From Aldehydirespirator sp965204875 (GTDB lineage Bacteria; Actinomycetota; Acidimicrobiia; Acidimicrobiales; Aldehydirespiratoraceae): a DNA stretch of 64,000 nucleotides. The stretch spans positions 2,418,001-2,482,000 of the forward strand of contig OZ242020.1 of the NCBI GenBank assembly GCA_965204875.1, read 5' to 3'. This document shows, piece by piece, positions 17,823 to 26,887 of the stretch. Position 1 is the stretch's first letter. Every line of letters starts with the position of its first letter. The notes under the pieces are model-generated. The model did no database searches, was not told the DNA's origin, and saw only the letters and a program-made list of their open reading frames with translations. The position numbers were made by a program, and so were the translations under genes.

Positions 17823-17898
17823 GCATGATGGCGATATCAAGACGGTTGAGATACAACCGGCGATTGACGGGCCATCGGCCGACTCCTAAGGGGTAGTT

Positions 17899-20800
17899 AT
17901 GTCGAAGTTAGAGGAACTGGTAGCCGGAACTGTCGTCGAGGGGATCGAGCCCTCGGGTCCGGTTACCGTCGTCACCGCCGAATGGCATGGTGATCAGGCG
18001 ATCACGCTCGTCTACCGCGATTCGCAAGGCCAGCCTCGTGAGCAGCTTCTATACCGCAGCGATGAGGGCTCCCTTTCGGTCAGGGAAGGCACGAGGCGCG
18101 CCTGGAGCTTTGATGCCGACGGTCATATGTTTTGCCTCGCCGCTGAGGCCCACCGCATCCGTCTCGCCCATCTCTTCGATCCGTACCTTGGGCTCGCATC
18201 CAGCGAAGTCGATCCGCTGCCGCATCAGATCGAGGCTGTCTATGGTGAGATGTTGCCGCGCCAGCCGCTTCGCTTCCTGCTCGCGGATGATCCCGGGGCT
18301 GGCAAGACGATCATGGCCGGTCTGTACATCAAGGAGCTCATCATCCGAGGCGATGCCGAGCGTATCCTGGTGGTCGCGCCCGGAGGTCTTGTCAACCAAT
18401 GGCAAGACGAGTTGGCTGACAAGTTCGGAATGCGCTTCGATGTGGTTACCAAGGAGAGACTGGACAGCACTCACGCAGGTGATGTCTTCAATGAAGACAA
18501 CCGGCTGATCTGCAGGCTTGATCAGATCAGCCGCAGAGAGGATCTGGTCGAGCGGCTCGCCCAGACCGACTGGGATCTCGTAGTGGTGGACGAGGCCCAC
18601 CGCATGTCCGCGCATTTCGTAGGAACCGAGGTCAAGAAGACCAAGCGATATCAACTAGGCGAACGTCTCGGGTCCATCGCCCGACACCTGCTGCTCATGA
18701 CGGCTACGCCTCACGCTGGCAAGGAGGCGGACTTCCAGTTGTTCCTAGCTCTGCTGGACAGTGACCGGTTCGAGGGCCGCTTCCGCGATGGGGTTCACTC
18801 TGTTGATCCCAGTGATCTGATGCGCCGCATGGTGAAAGAGAAACTCCTCACCTTCGATGGAAAGCCGCTGTTCCCTGAGCGTCGTGCGACCACAGTTGAG
18901 TATCGCTTGTCCGATGACGAGATGACACTATATGACGAAGTCACAGAGTATGTCTGTGAGCAGATGAATCGTGCTGACAGGCTTGCGCGTGAGGGCCAGG
19001 TCATACGTTGCAATACCGTCGGCTTTGCCCTGACGATTTTGCAGCGACGCCTCGCCTCATCGCCTGAAGCTATCTACCAGTCGCTTCACCGCCGCCGAAA
19101 GCGTCTCGAGAAGCGGATCATCGAGGAGCAGCAACAGGCGCGGACTGCTGCGCTGGGAATGACCCCCCAAGAGCAGCGGCTGTCCAAATTGCTGAGCGAG
19201 AATGACAGCTTCGATGTCGATGCCTGGGACGACCTCGACGGCGAAGAAAGGGAAGAACTAGAAGCCGAGGTCGTCGATGCGGCTACCGCTGCGGCGACTA
19301 TCGCTGAACTTAAACTCGAGATCAAGACGCTCGAGCAGCTGGAAGAACTGGCTAGACGCTTGTGTGCCAAGGAAGTCGATGCCAAATGGGCCCAGCTATC
19401 AGGATTGCTGGAATCGGACGAGGCCATGTTCGCACCGGACGGCTCGCGCCGTAAGCTGCTCATCTTCAGTGAGTACCGCGACACTATGAACTACCTAGTT
19501 GATCGGCTCCGCATGTTCCTCGATGAGCCTCGTGCCGTAGAGTGCATCTCCGGCAGCACCGCGCGCGAGCGCCGCCGCGCCATTCAGGCTCGCTTCACCG
19601 ACGACGAGCGCTGCCTCATTCTCGTTGCTACGGACGCGGCGGGCGAGGGCATCAACCTTCAACGGGCTCACTTGGTCATCAACTACGACCTGCCCTGGAA
19701 CCCGAATCGCATTGAGCAGCGGTTCGGTCGAGTTCACCGCATCGGTCAGACCGAGGTATGCCACATGTGGAACCTCGTCGCCTCAGAGACACGTGAGGCA
19801 CACGTCTACCTTCGCCTCCTCGACAAGATCGAGCGGCAGCGCGCCACCTACAAGGGCCAAGTGTTCGATGTCCTCGGAGAAGCTCTAAGCGGCACGGAGC
19901 TCCGAGATCTCCTTCTGCAGGCTATTCGTTATGGAGATGATCCGGCAGTTCGAGATCGCATCAACCAGGTGATCGACGACACTGTGGAGCAACGCATACG
20001 CGAGGCCATAGAACACCCGCCCCTCGCGGAAGAGACCATGGCGTTTGCCGATCTCGACCGTGTCCGCGAGGAGATGCGGGAGGCCTCGGCGCGGCGACTT
20101 CAACCACATTACATCCGTGCCTTCTTCGAGGAAGCGCTGACCCGCATGGGCGGCAAGCTCATCGAGCGAGAGCCAGGGCGATACCAGATCACGAAGGTAC
20201 CGGAGTCGATCCGCCAGCGCGATCGCCAGATAGGCACGGGCGAGCCTGTAGTTGCTCGGTACGAGCGCATCACCTTTGACAAGGATCTGACCCGCCAGGT
20301 TGGTGCTCCACCTGCCACCTTCATAACACCCGGGCACCCGTTGCTCAGCGCCACCATCGACCGTGTTCTAGAGCGCTACCGCAGCCTGTTCACTCAGGGA
20401 ACCCTTCTCGTCGATGATGCCGACCATGGCGGCCAAGCGCGCGTCCTGGTCATGCTTGAGCATTCGATCGCGGACGGCCGAGCTACCCGCAACCGGCCTC
20501 ACACCATCGTCAGTCGGCGCTTCGAGTTCGTGGAGATCATTGACGGTGGCCGAGCACTCGCCGCGGGCCACGCCCCGTACCTCGACTATCGGCCGCCTAC
20601 CCCCGACGAAGTCGTCCACCTCGAGTCGATCCTCGAATCCAGTTGGCTCCTCTCCGACCTTGAGGTCATCGGACTCAACCATGCCATAGGCGTCGCCGTT
20701 CCCGAGCACCTCGCGCGTGTGCGCCTACACACAGAGAGCCGTGTCGACGCCACGATGAGCGCCGTCAAGGAACGAATGACAGCAGAGATCAACCATTGGA

Positions 20801-21453
20801 GCCACAGAGCCAAGGAACTGCAGTTGCGGGCCGACATGGGCACTACTCCTCAGATGAACGCGGACCGGGCCCGGAAGCGGTCCGAGGATCTGGCGCTTCG
20901 ACTGGAGAGGCGTGTTCGCGAGCTTGAGGGTGAGCGCAGCCTTCGAGCACTTCCCCCGACTGTTGTTGGCGGCGCTCTCGTCGTGCCTTCGGGCCTGCTG
21001 GATCGGCTTGTGGGATCAAGAGCGTCTGAGCAGCTCCAAACCCTAAGCGTTGAAGCCGGGCGCGGTGCCATCCAAGCAGTGCTCGCCGCCGAAGGCCGGC
21101 TTGGATGGGACGCCGTCGACCTCAACGGCGCTCACGACCGGCACTGCGGCTACGACATCCGATCACGGCGATCTGGACGGGACGGGGAACCCGGTGGATT
21201 GAAGTTCATCAAGGTGAAGATCCGCACCTCAGGAGGCCAGACGATGACGGTCAGCCGGAACGAGTACTTGACCGCTCTGAATGAGCCCGACCATTTTGTG
21301 CTCGCACTGGTCGAGGTCTCGCCCGGTGGTGCCAGTGCCGTCCGCTACCTGCGGCGGCCCTTCGAGATGCACGGCGTAGACTTGCGCTTCGACAGGGCCA
21401 GCATCAGCCGCGACTGGTCCGCACTTTGGGACCGGGCGGCAGCTCCTTCATGA
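17899..21453 (+). CDS. Large SNF2/HepA-type helicase with C-terminal DUF3883-like domain
   Basis: An 1184-residue superfamily 2 translocase. Motifs: ADDPGAGKTIMAGLYIKE (Walker A, near residue 130), VVVDEAHRMS (near 230), MTATPHAGKEADFQ (near 268), and the second lobe ATDAAGEGINLQRAHLVINY with NRIEQRFGRVHRIGQ (near 580-620). The C-terminal part (about 1085-1165) with GLKFIKVKIRTSGGQTMTVS resembles DUF3883, a domain found in defence-associated helicases and nucleases. The start follows a GGGGTAG stretch, 76 bases after the upstream helicase, so the two are probably one transcript. Such helicases occur in anti-phage islands with methylases and PLD or DUF499 proteins; none is seen here, so the assignment to defence is inference. 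Confidence 0.88.
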   Translation: MSKLEELVAGTVVEGIEPSGPVTVVTAEWHGDQAITLVYRDSQGQPREQLLYRSDEGSLSVREGTRRAWSFDADGHMFCLAAEAHRIRLAHLFDPYLGLASSEVDPLPHQIEAVYGEMLPRQPLRFLLADDPGAGKTIMAGLYIKELIIRGDAERILVVAPGGLVNQWQDELADKFGMRFDVVTKERLDSTHAGDVFNEDNRLICRLDQISRREDLVERLAQTDWDLVVVDEAHRMSAHFVGTEVKKTKRYQLGERLGSIARHLLLMTATPHAGKEADFQLFLALLDSDRFEGRFRDGVHSVDPSDLMRRMVKEKLLTFDGKPLFPERRATTVEYRLSDDEMTLYDEVTEYVCEQMNRADRLAREGQVIRCNTVGFALTILQRRLASSPEAIYQSLHRRRKRLEKRIIEEQQQARTAALGMTPQEQRLSKLLSENDSFDVDAWDDLDGEEREELEAEVVDAATAAATIAELKLEIKTLEQLEELARRLCAKEVDAKWAQLSGLLESDEAMFAPDGSRRKLLIFSEYRDTMNYLVDRLRMFLDEPRAVECISGSTARERRRAIQARFTDDERCLILVATDAAGEGINLQRAHLVINYDLPWNPNRIEQRFGRVHRIGQTEVCHMWNLVASETREAHVYLRLLDKIERQRATYKGQVFDVLGEALSGTELRDLLLQAIRYGDDPAVRDRINQVIDDTVEQRIREAIEHPPLAEETMAFADLDRVREEMREASARRLQPHYIRAFFEEALTRMGGKLIEREPGRYQITKVPESIRQRDRQIGTGEPVVARYERITFDKDLTRQVGAPPATFITPGHPLLSATIDRVLERYRSLFTQGTLLVDDADHGGQARVLVMLEHSIADGRATRNRPHTIVSRRFEFVEIIDGGRALAAGHAPYLDYRPPTPDEVVHLESILESSWLLSDLEVIGLNHAIGVAVPEHLARVRLHTESRVDATMSAVKERMTAEINHWSHRAKELQLRADMGTTPQMNADRARKRSEDLALRLERRVRELEGERSLRALPPTVVGGALVVPSGLLDRLVGSRASEQLQTLSVEAGRGAIQAVLAAEGRLGWDAVDLNGAHDRHCGYDIRSRRSGRDGEPGGLKFIKVKIRTSGGQTMTVSRNEYLTALNEPDHFVLALVEVSPGGASAVRYLRRPFEMHGVDLRFDRASISRDWSALWDRAAAPS

Positions 21454-21687
21454 TGGTCCGGGCGTGACGGGAACATCGCAAGCCGAAGGTACTCACTAAG
21501 GACGTCGGGCGGTTCGCGGTAGGTCGTTAGGCGGTGAGCCTGGGTCGGTGCCTGGCGACCGGGGTGGGTCGGTTCCGGTCCCCGTTCGTGTCACGTTGCT
21601 AGCGTCGTCGTGTCAGCGGGGCATTGCAAGCGGCTCGAAAGGCGCGGTGGCGATGAGGATGTGCTTCAGCGAGAGGGGGTCAGGGCT

Positions 21688-22674
21688 GTGAGGGTCGGCT
21701 TCATCGGGTTGGGCAACGTCGGGTCGAAGCTGGCCGGGAGCCTGCTGCGCAACGGCTTCGACCTGGTGGTGCGAGACCTCGACCGCTCGGCTGCTTCGCC
21801 GCTGCTGGCCCGCGGCGCCGGCTGGGCGGGCAGCCCTGCGGAGATGGCTGCCACCGCCGACATGGTCATCACCTGCCTGCCGAGCCCCGCGGCCAGCGCG
21901 CAGGTGATGGAGGCCGGTGACGGCATCCTCGCCGGGTTCTCGGCACGACCCGACCGCGGCAAGGGTGCCGCTGCCCCCGCTCCGATCTGGGCCGAGATGA
22001 GCACCACCGACGAGGCCGAGGTGCGGCGCCTCGCGGACCTGGCAGCCCTGGCGGGCGCATCGGCTGTGGACTGCCCGGTGTCCGGCGGCTGCCACCGGGC
22101 CGCCACCGGCAACATCTCGATCTTCGCGGGCTGCGACCGCGACACGTTCGAGCGCGCCCTGCCCGTGCTCACCGCCATGGGTCGCAACATCCTGCACACC
22201 GGCGGCGTCGGCTCCGCCTCGATCCTCAAGGTGGTCACCAACTACCTGGCCAGCGCCAACCTGGTGTCGCTGTGCGAGGCGCTGGCCACATCCAAGCTGG
22301 CCGGCATCGACCTGGGCACCGCCTACGAGGCGATCCGCATCTCCTCGGGCAACTCGTTCGTGCACGAGACCGAGAGCCAGGTGATCCTCAACGGCAGCCG
22401 CAACATCAACTTCACGATGGACCTCGTTCAGAAGGACCTGTCGCTGTTCGCGGCCGTGGCCGAGCGCTGCGGTCTGGCGCTGGAGCTGGCGCCCGTGCTG
22501 GTGGACGTGTTCGACGACGCGGCGGCGCGCTACGGCGCCCGCGAGTGGTCGCCCAACGTGATCAAGCGCCTAGAGGACGCCGCCGGCGTCTCGGTGCTCG
22601 CCCCGGGATTCCCCGAGGAGATGATCGACGACGAGCCCGAGGCGCCCGGCCGCGAGGTCATAGTCGACCGCTAG
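21688..22674 (+). CDS. NAD(P)-dependent 3-hydroxyisobutyrate dehydrogenase-like oxidoreductase
   Basis: A 328-residue beta-hydroxyacid dehydrogenase. The Rossmann motif GFIGLGNVGSKLAGSLL starts at residue 3; VDCPVSGGCHRAATGNISIF is the substrate-binding signature (usually DAPVSGG); the catalytic Lys lies in SILKVVTNYLASANL. GTG 21688 is preferred because GAGAGGGGG lies about 8-16 bases upstream, although the frame is open further upstream to 21610. The substrate could be 3-hydroxyisobutyrate, tartronate semialdehyde or a related hydroxy acid. It is convergent with a CoA-transferase, which suggests a shared branched-acid pathway. Confidence 0.87.
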   Translation: MRVGFIGLGNVGSKLAGSLLRNGFDLVVRDLDRSAASPLLARGAGWAGSPAEMAATADMVITCLPSPAASAQVMEAGDGILAGFSARPDRGKGAAAPAPIWAEMSTTDEAEVRRLADLAALAGASAVDCPVSGGCHRAATGNISIFAGCDRDTFERALPVLTAMGRNILHTGGVGSASILKVVTNYLASANLVSLCEALATSKLAGIDLGTAYEAIRISSGNSFVHETESQVILNGSRNINFTMDLVQKDLSLFAAVAERCGLALELAPVLVDVFDDAAARYGAREWSPNVIKRLEDAAGVSVLAPGFPEEMIDDEPEAPGREVIVDR

Positions 22675-22744
22675 CTAGCTAGCAGCTAGTTGCAACCGGC
22701 ACCGTCACGGCCCGGCCCAGTGACACGCTGATTGGCTGCGCCCG

Positions 22745-23977
22745 CTAGCCGAAGGCGCCGTCGGCTCTCAGGGCTGTGATCGCGTCGGCCTCTAGGCCCA
22801 GCACCTCCGACATCACCTCGTCGGTGTGCTGGCCCACGGTGGGCGCCATCGAGGGGGCGGCGGGCTTCTCGCCGTCCACGAAGACTGGCAGCCGAAGCTG
22901 CTCGCATCCGACCTCATCGACGCCCAAGAAGCCGATGCGGGCCTGGAACTGGGGGTCGTCGCCGATGTTGGCGGGCGTGTTGAACGGCGCGATCGGCGTG
23001 TTGGCCTCGTTGCCGAAGGCGAGCCACTCCGCACAGGTCCTGGCGGCGAAGATGTCCCTGAGCTCGCGCTGCAGCTCGGTGTTGCCCCGCGCATGGTCGG
23101 CGTAGGTCGAGCCCGGCCAGCGCTCGAACAGGTCCATGCGCCCCACTCCCGCACAGAAGTTGCGCCAGAAGGCCTGCTCGGAGGCCATGAACAGCACATG
23201 GCCGTCCGCGGTGGCGTAGGCCTGGTAGCGCACGCCCTCCCACATTCCCGCCAGGCCCGCCGGACGGCGCACGTAGTCGTCGGAGGGGTTGCCGGTCACC
23301 TCGTCGGCGGGCCGCAGGTAGGCCCGCTCGGTCTCGATCCGGTACCAGTCCATGTAGGCCGCCGCGTCCGACTGCGCCACCTCGACCTCGCATCCCTCGC
23401 CGCCGGCGCGAGCCTTGATGACCGCGGCGAGGATCGCCACGGCGGCCAGCATGGGCCCGACGTTGATGCCGACGTTGGGCATGTTCGGCGGTATCCGGGC
23501 GAAACCCTCGTCATCGACGACGGGCTGCACGATGCCCGACCAGGTGTCGTAGGCGATGCCGTGGCTGGGCATGTCCTTGTAGGGGCCGGTGGCGCCGTAG
23601 CCCGACAGCGTGGCCATCACGATGCGCGGGTTGGCCTCGGAGAGCACGTCATATCCCAATCCCAGCCGGGCCAGGGTGCCGGGCCGCATGGCCTCCACCA
23701 CGACGTCGGCTCCGGAGGCCAGGTCGATGTAGAGGCGGCGTCCGGCGGGGTTCTTGAGGTCGAGGGTCACGCTGCGCTTGCCCCGGTGGGTGTGCAGGTG
23801 CAGCAGCGACACGCCGTTGACGATGGGCCAGGTCATCTGCCGGATGTAGTCACCCGACGGCGACTCCACCTTGATCACGTCCGCGCCCAGATCCGCCAGG
23901 AAGGTCCCCACGTGACCGGGTCCCAGCAGGCTCGACTCGATCACCCGCACCCCGGCCAGCAGTCCCCCGCGCTTCAC
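22745..23977 (-). CDS. CaiB/BaiF family CoA-transferase
   Basis: A 410-residue family III CoA-transferase. Hallmarks: AGVRVIESSLLGPGHVGTFLADLGADVIKVE, GKRSVTLDLKNPAGRR, and ATLSGYGATGPYKDMPSHGI carrying the expected Asp in the next helix. The GTG at 23977 is preferred: upstream starts would place the N-terminus in the tandem repeats of promoter array C. It is convergent with the hydroxyisobutyrate-dehydrogenase-like gene and divergent from ATPase C, with 61 bases to the first repeat, so the array could influence this gene as well. Confidence 0.87.
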   Translation of the reverse strand: MKRGGLLAGVRVIESSLLGPGHVGTFLADLGADVIKVESPSGDYIRQMTWPIVNGVSLLHLHTHRGKRSVTLDLKNPAGRRLYIDLASGADVVVEAMRPGTLARLGLGYDVLSEANPRIVMATLSGYGATGPYKDMPSHGIAYDTWSGIVQPVVDDEGFARIPPNMPNVGINVGPMLAAVAILAAVIKARAGGEGCEVEVAQSDAAAYMDWYRIETERAYLRPADEVTGNPSDDYVRRPAGLAGMWEGVRYQAYATADGHVLFMASEQAFWRNFCAGVGRMDLFERWPGSTYADHARGNTELQRELRDIFAARTCAEWLAFGNEANTPIAPFNTPANIGDDPQFQARIGFLGVDEVGCEQLRLPVFVDGEKPAAPSMAPTVGQHTDEVMSEVLGLEADAITALRADGAFG

Positions 23978-24037
23978 GCCGCCAGTGTAGGAGCACGAGC
24001 GAAGTTGCTCTGCCGGCCCTGCCGGGTCGTTCTGACT

Positions 24038-24099
24038 GCCAGTTTGCTGGCGTGCCAACTGCCAGTTTGCTGGCGTGCCGACAGCCAGTTTGCTGGCGT
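24038..24099. repeat. Promoter array C: three tandem 23-bp repeats upstream of ATPase C
   Basis: Three copies of the invariant 16-bp core GCCAGTTTGCTGGCGT begin at 24038, 24061 and 24084, an exact 23-bp period. Each core contains an inverted repeat, GCCAG-TTTG-CTGGC, the shape of a dimer-binding operator. The -10 box TATAGT begins on the last base of the third copy. A perfect 16-bp palindrome (24108-24123) follows, and a 15-bp direct duplication (24151-24180) lies in the leader. Confidence 0.92.
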
Positions 24100-24104
24100 A
24101 TAGT
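24099..24104 (+). promoter_or_regulatory. -10 box of the ATPase C promoter
   Basis: TATAGT, a good TANNNT match, directly abuts the third 23-bp repeat. The -35 position is occupied by the repeat 2/3 junction, with no TTGACA-like match. Confidence 0.55.
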
Positions 24105-24107
24105 AGG

Positions 24108-24123
24108 CGGCTATCGATAGCCG
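24108..24123. promoter_or_regulatory. Perfect 16-bp palindrome at the expected transcription start of ATPase C
   Basis: CGGCTATCGATAGCCG is fully self-complementary and begins 4 bases after the -10 box. It could be a second operator, or a hairpin at the very 5' end of the transcript. Confidence 0.6.
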
Positions 24124-24224
24124 AGCAGTGAAGCTGCGGGAGTTCGGCGGCGTGCCCGATGGGATCGTGCCCGATGGCACGGGCGCTGCCGGCACCCCGG
24201 CGGGAAGCCGAGGATGTTGCAACT

Positions 24225-25502
24225 ATGCCTGATCAGATCGCCCCCGAGGACTACTTGCCGCGGATCGTCGACGACGAGATGCGCATGGCTTTGAGGACCG
24301 TGCCGGCGGTGGTGGTGGAGGGGCCTCGCGCTTGTGGAAAGACCTGGACGGCCAGGAGGTTCGCAGGCAGCGCCGTGTATCTGGACGAGAGGGCGAGCAC
24401 TGCTCTGGCCTCAGGCATGGATCCGGCGCTGATCCTGGACGGGGACGCGCCGCGCCTGCTCGACGAGTGGCAGCTCGCGCCGGGGGTGTGGAATCCGATG
24501 CGGCGGGCCTGCGATGCCCGGGGCCGCAAGGGCCAGTTCATCCTGACCGGGTCCGCGGACTCGCCCGACGACGTGACCCGGCATTCTGCGGCGGGGCGGA
24601 TCATGCGGGTTCGTATGCGACCGATGAGCCTGTATGAGAGCGGGGAGTCCGGCGGCGGCGTGTCGCTTGGAGCGCTGCTGGACGGCCGGGAGTGCGCTGC
24701 GGAAGACAGCGGGCTCACCCTGGGTGATGTGCTGGCGCTGGCGTGCCGGGGCGGATGGCCCCAGATGCTCGATGCCGATCCGGTTGCGGCGGCGGCTGCG
24801 GCCGGTGCCTACTTGGGCGAGATCAGCCGGACCGACGTATCGAGGGTGGACGGCATCGACCGCGATCCGATACGTGTGGGTCGGCTGCTGCTGTCGCTGG
24901 CCCGCAACGTCGCCACCGAGGTGAAGCGCACGACGCTGGCGGCCGATACCGCGGCACCGGGCGAGCCGCCGCTGGAGCGGCGCACGGTGGCCGGATATCT
25001 CGATGCGCTGTCACGGCTCTTCGTGCTGGAGCAGGTGCCTGCCTGGCGGCCTCACCTGGCCTCTCGCGCCCAGGCTCGAAAGTCCCCGAAGATCAGCTTG
25101 GCTGACCCGTCGCTCACAGCGGTGGCTCTGGGTGCGGGCGTGGACTCGCTGCTTCGCGACCTGAGCCTCGCCGGGCGGTTGTTCGAGTCGATGGTGATCC
25201 GCGACCTGCTGGTCTATGCCCAAGCCAACCGGTGCTCGCTGTCGCACTACCGCGACAGCCACGATCTCGAAGTCGACCTGATCGTCGAGCACCGCGACGG
25301 GAGGTGGGCGGCGGTCGAGGTGAAGCTCGGCGGCGCGAGCGCCGTCGACAAGGGCGCCGAGGCACTGCTTCGGCTGCGGGCTAAGCTCGACCCCGACAAG
25401 ACCGGGGAGCCGGCCAGGCTGCTCGTGGTGACCGCAGGGGGCTACGCCTACGAGCGTCCCGACGGAGTGTGCGTAGCCCCGATCACCTCCCTCGGCCCGT
25501 AA
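24225..25502 (+). CDS. AAA ATPase with DUF4143 / PD-(D/E)XK-like C-terminal domain (ATPase C)
   Basis: A 425-residue protein of the large AAA_14-DUF4143 family, solitary ATPases of unknown role. Walker A VEGPRACGKTWTARR (near residue 35), Walker B-like LLDEWQLAPGVWN (near 80), sensor FILTGSADSPDD, then a winged-helix-like stretch (about 220-275, ending LFVLEQVPAWRPH). The C-terminus carries a nuclease-fold signature, LEVDLIVEHRDGRWAAVEVK, with the D-x-ExK pattern of PD-(D/E)XK proteins. ATG 24225 has GAGG 11 bases upstream; ATGs at 24159 and 24174 are in frame alternatives. Unlike its relative ATPase D at 62.4 kb it appears intact. Role unknown. Confidence 0.85.
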   Translation: MPDQIAPEDYLPRIVDDEMRMALRTVPAVVVEGPRACGKTWTARRFAGSAVYLDERASTALASGMDPALILDGDAPRLLDEWQLAPGVWNPMRRACDARGRKGQFILTGSADSPDDVTRHSAAGRIMRVRMRPMSLYESGESGGGVSLGALLDGRECAAEDSGLTLGDVLALACRGGWPQMLDADPVAAAAAAGAYLGEISRTDVSRVDGIDRDPIRVGRLLLSLARNVATEVKRTTLAADTAAPGEPPLERRTVAGYLDALSRLFVLEQVPAWRPHLASRAQARKSPKISLADPSLTAVALGAGVDSLLRDLSLAGRLFESMVIRDLLVYAQANRCSLSHYRDSHDLEVDLIVEHRDGRWAAVEVKLGGASAVDKGAEALLRLRAKLDPDKTGEPARLLVVTAGGYAYERPDGVCVAPITSLGP

Positions 25503-25528
25503 CTGCCGGTCACCGCCGCCGATCCCGA

Positions 25529-25610
25529 GTTTGTGAGAGGTTGTGAGAAGTAGACCGAGTTTGTGAGAGCTTGTGATAAGCGTGGCTCGTTTGTGAGAAC
25601 TTGTGATAGG
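25529..25610. repeat. Promoter array B: three tandem 30-bp repeats, each with two TTGTGAGA half-sites
   Basis: Conserved 22-bp blocks start at 25529, 25559 and 25589 (exact period 30). Each holds two copies of TTGTGAGA or TTGTGATA spaced by 10 bp, giving six half-sites at 25531, 25541, 25561, 25571, 25591 and 25601. All spacings are multiples of 10, so all sites face the same side of the helix. The last half-site runs into the -10 box. Confidence 0.93.
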
Positions 25611-25612
25611 CT
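25607..25612 (+). promoter_or_regulatory. -10 box of the ATPase B promoter (leaderless start)
   Basis: TAGGCT matches TANNNT and is followed after 6 bases by the GTG start at 25619, so transcription would begin at or next to the start codon. The same 6-base spacing is seen at ATPase D (62346-62351 and GTG 62358). Confidence 0.55.
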
Positions 25613-25618
25613 CGGGCC

Positions 25619-26761
25619 GTGGCCGACGCGTGGCAATCCAGGCGCAGAGCCGACCAGCGGTCGACCAATCCGTTCTCGCCCACGTTCGGAACGGCGCCGC
25701 CCGTGCTCGCCGGACGCGCCGACACCCTGAGCCGCGTGAGGGAGGCGGTTGAAACAGGGCCCCATCACCCGGACTACACGCTCCTCGTCACGGGTCCCCG
25801 CGGCTCCGGCAAGACCGCCGTGTTGAACGCGTTGGAAGGCGAGGCCGAAAGAGCCTCTTGGCCCACCATCTCCGTGTCGGCCTCTACCCCCGGCTTGTGT
25901 CAGCGGATCGCTCAGGCAGCCTCCGCTGCATTGGACGGGCTGTCCAAACCCAAGCCGAAACTGTCCTCGGTGAGTGCCGTGGGCTTCTCTGCGTCGTGGG
26001 AGACCCCGGCCTCTGCGGAGCCCGGAAACCTCAGAGCGACCTTGACGGCATTGGCCTCCTCTCTTGACGGCGAGCGGCTAGGTGCGTTGCTGACTGTGGA
26101 CGAGCTTCAGGCGGCGGACCGGCATGAGGCCAGGGAACTGACGGCAACCGTGCAGCATGTGACACGGCGTGAGAGGCATCCGCTGCTCTTCGTGTGTGCC
26201 GCGTTGCCGACGATTGAGGAAGAACTGCTAGCCGATCCTGGAATGACCTTCTTCCAGCGCTGTGCTCGCGCGCACCTAGATCCACTTAGCGACGAGGATG
26301 CTGCCGAGGCGCTCCGCCAGCCGATCCAAGAACGCGGCTCGCGCATCTCCGAGCAGGCGCTCACAGCTGCCGTCGCCGCTGCGTCTGGCTATCCCTTCAT
26401 GGTGCAGCTTGTGGGATATCACAGCTGGGAGTCATCGGCCGATCCGGCGCTGCAAATCTCAACCTCCGATGTCATACAAGGGATCGCGCGGGCCGACGCC
26501 GCTCTCATAGACCAGGTTGTCAAGCCGACCTGGGTGTCCTTGTCAGCAATGGATCAGCAGTTCCTGATAGCGATGACAAAGGACGACGGCCCTTCGCACG
26601 TGAGTGTGATAGCCGAGCGCATCAACCGCACCGACAGCTACGCCCGCACCTATCGCGGCCGTCTCATCAAGGCAGATGTGATCACCTCAGCGGGACGCGG
26701 ATACGTCCGCTTCAAGCACCGCGCACTCCGCAACTGGCTACACCAACAGCACACTTCTTGA
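25619..26761 (+). CDS. Solitary AAA-type ATPase with C-terminal winged helix (ATPase B)
   Basis: A 380-residue paralogue of ATPase A. Shared signatures: NPFSPTFG at residues 19-26, Walker A TGPRGSGKTAVLNALE (near 60), Walker B LLTVDELQ (near 158), GMTFFQRCAR, then a lid domain and, from about residue 310, a winged helix (DQQFLIAMTKDDGPSHVSVI followed by the YARTYRGRLIKADVI recognition region). It lacks the Cys/His tail of ATPase A. The GTG start is supported by the adjacent -10 box and absence of a ribosome site. It follows ATPase C by 116 bases, all of which is occupied by array B and its edges, so it has its own promoter. Confidence 0.82.
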   Translation: MADAWQSRRRADQRSTNPFSPTFGTAPPVLAGRADTLSRVREAVETGPHHPDYTLLVTGPRGSGKTAVLNALEGEAERASWPTISVSASTPGLCQRIAQAASAALDGLSKPKPKLSSVSAVGFSASWETPASAEPGNLRATLTALASSLDGERLGALLTVDELQAADRHEARELTATVQHVTRRERHPLLFVCAALPTIEEELLADPGMTFFQRCARAHLDPLSDEDAAEALRQPIQERGSRISEQALTAAVAAASGYPFMVQLVGYHSWESSADPALQISTSDVIQGIARADAALIDQVVKPTWVSLSAMDQQFLIAMTKDDGPSHVSVIAERINRTDSYARTYRGRLIKADVITSAGRGYVRFKHRALRNWLHQQHTS

Positions 26762-26887
26762 AGCGTCTGTCCTATCCCTCACACATCTAGGCGCTCGTGT
26801 TCTCGCGCCGTTTGCTCGGTCCGCATAGCTATCTAGCTATCTAGGTATCGGTGGCTGCGGGTATCAAGAAGGTGAGTACCGGAACGT

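Noticed and set aside
15348..21453. A complete DISARM or BREX system
   Set aside because: Only the two helicases are present; no methylase, DUF1998, PLD, PglZ or BrxC-like gene is found next to them.
25529..25610. Promoter array B as a CRISPR
   Set aside because: Units are contiguous with no unique spacers, only three copies, and no cas gene is present.
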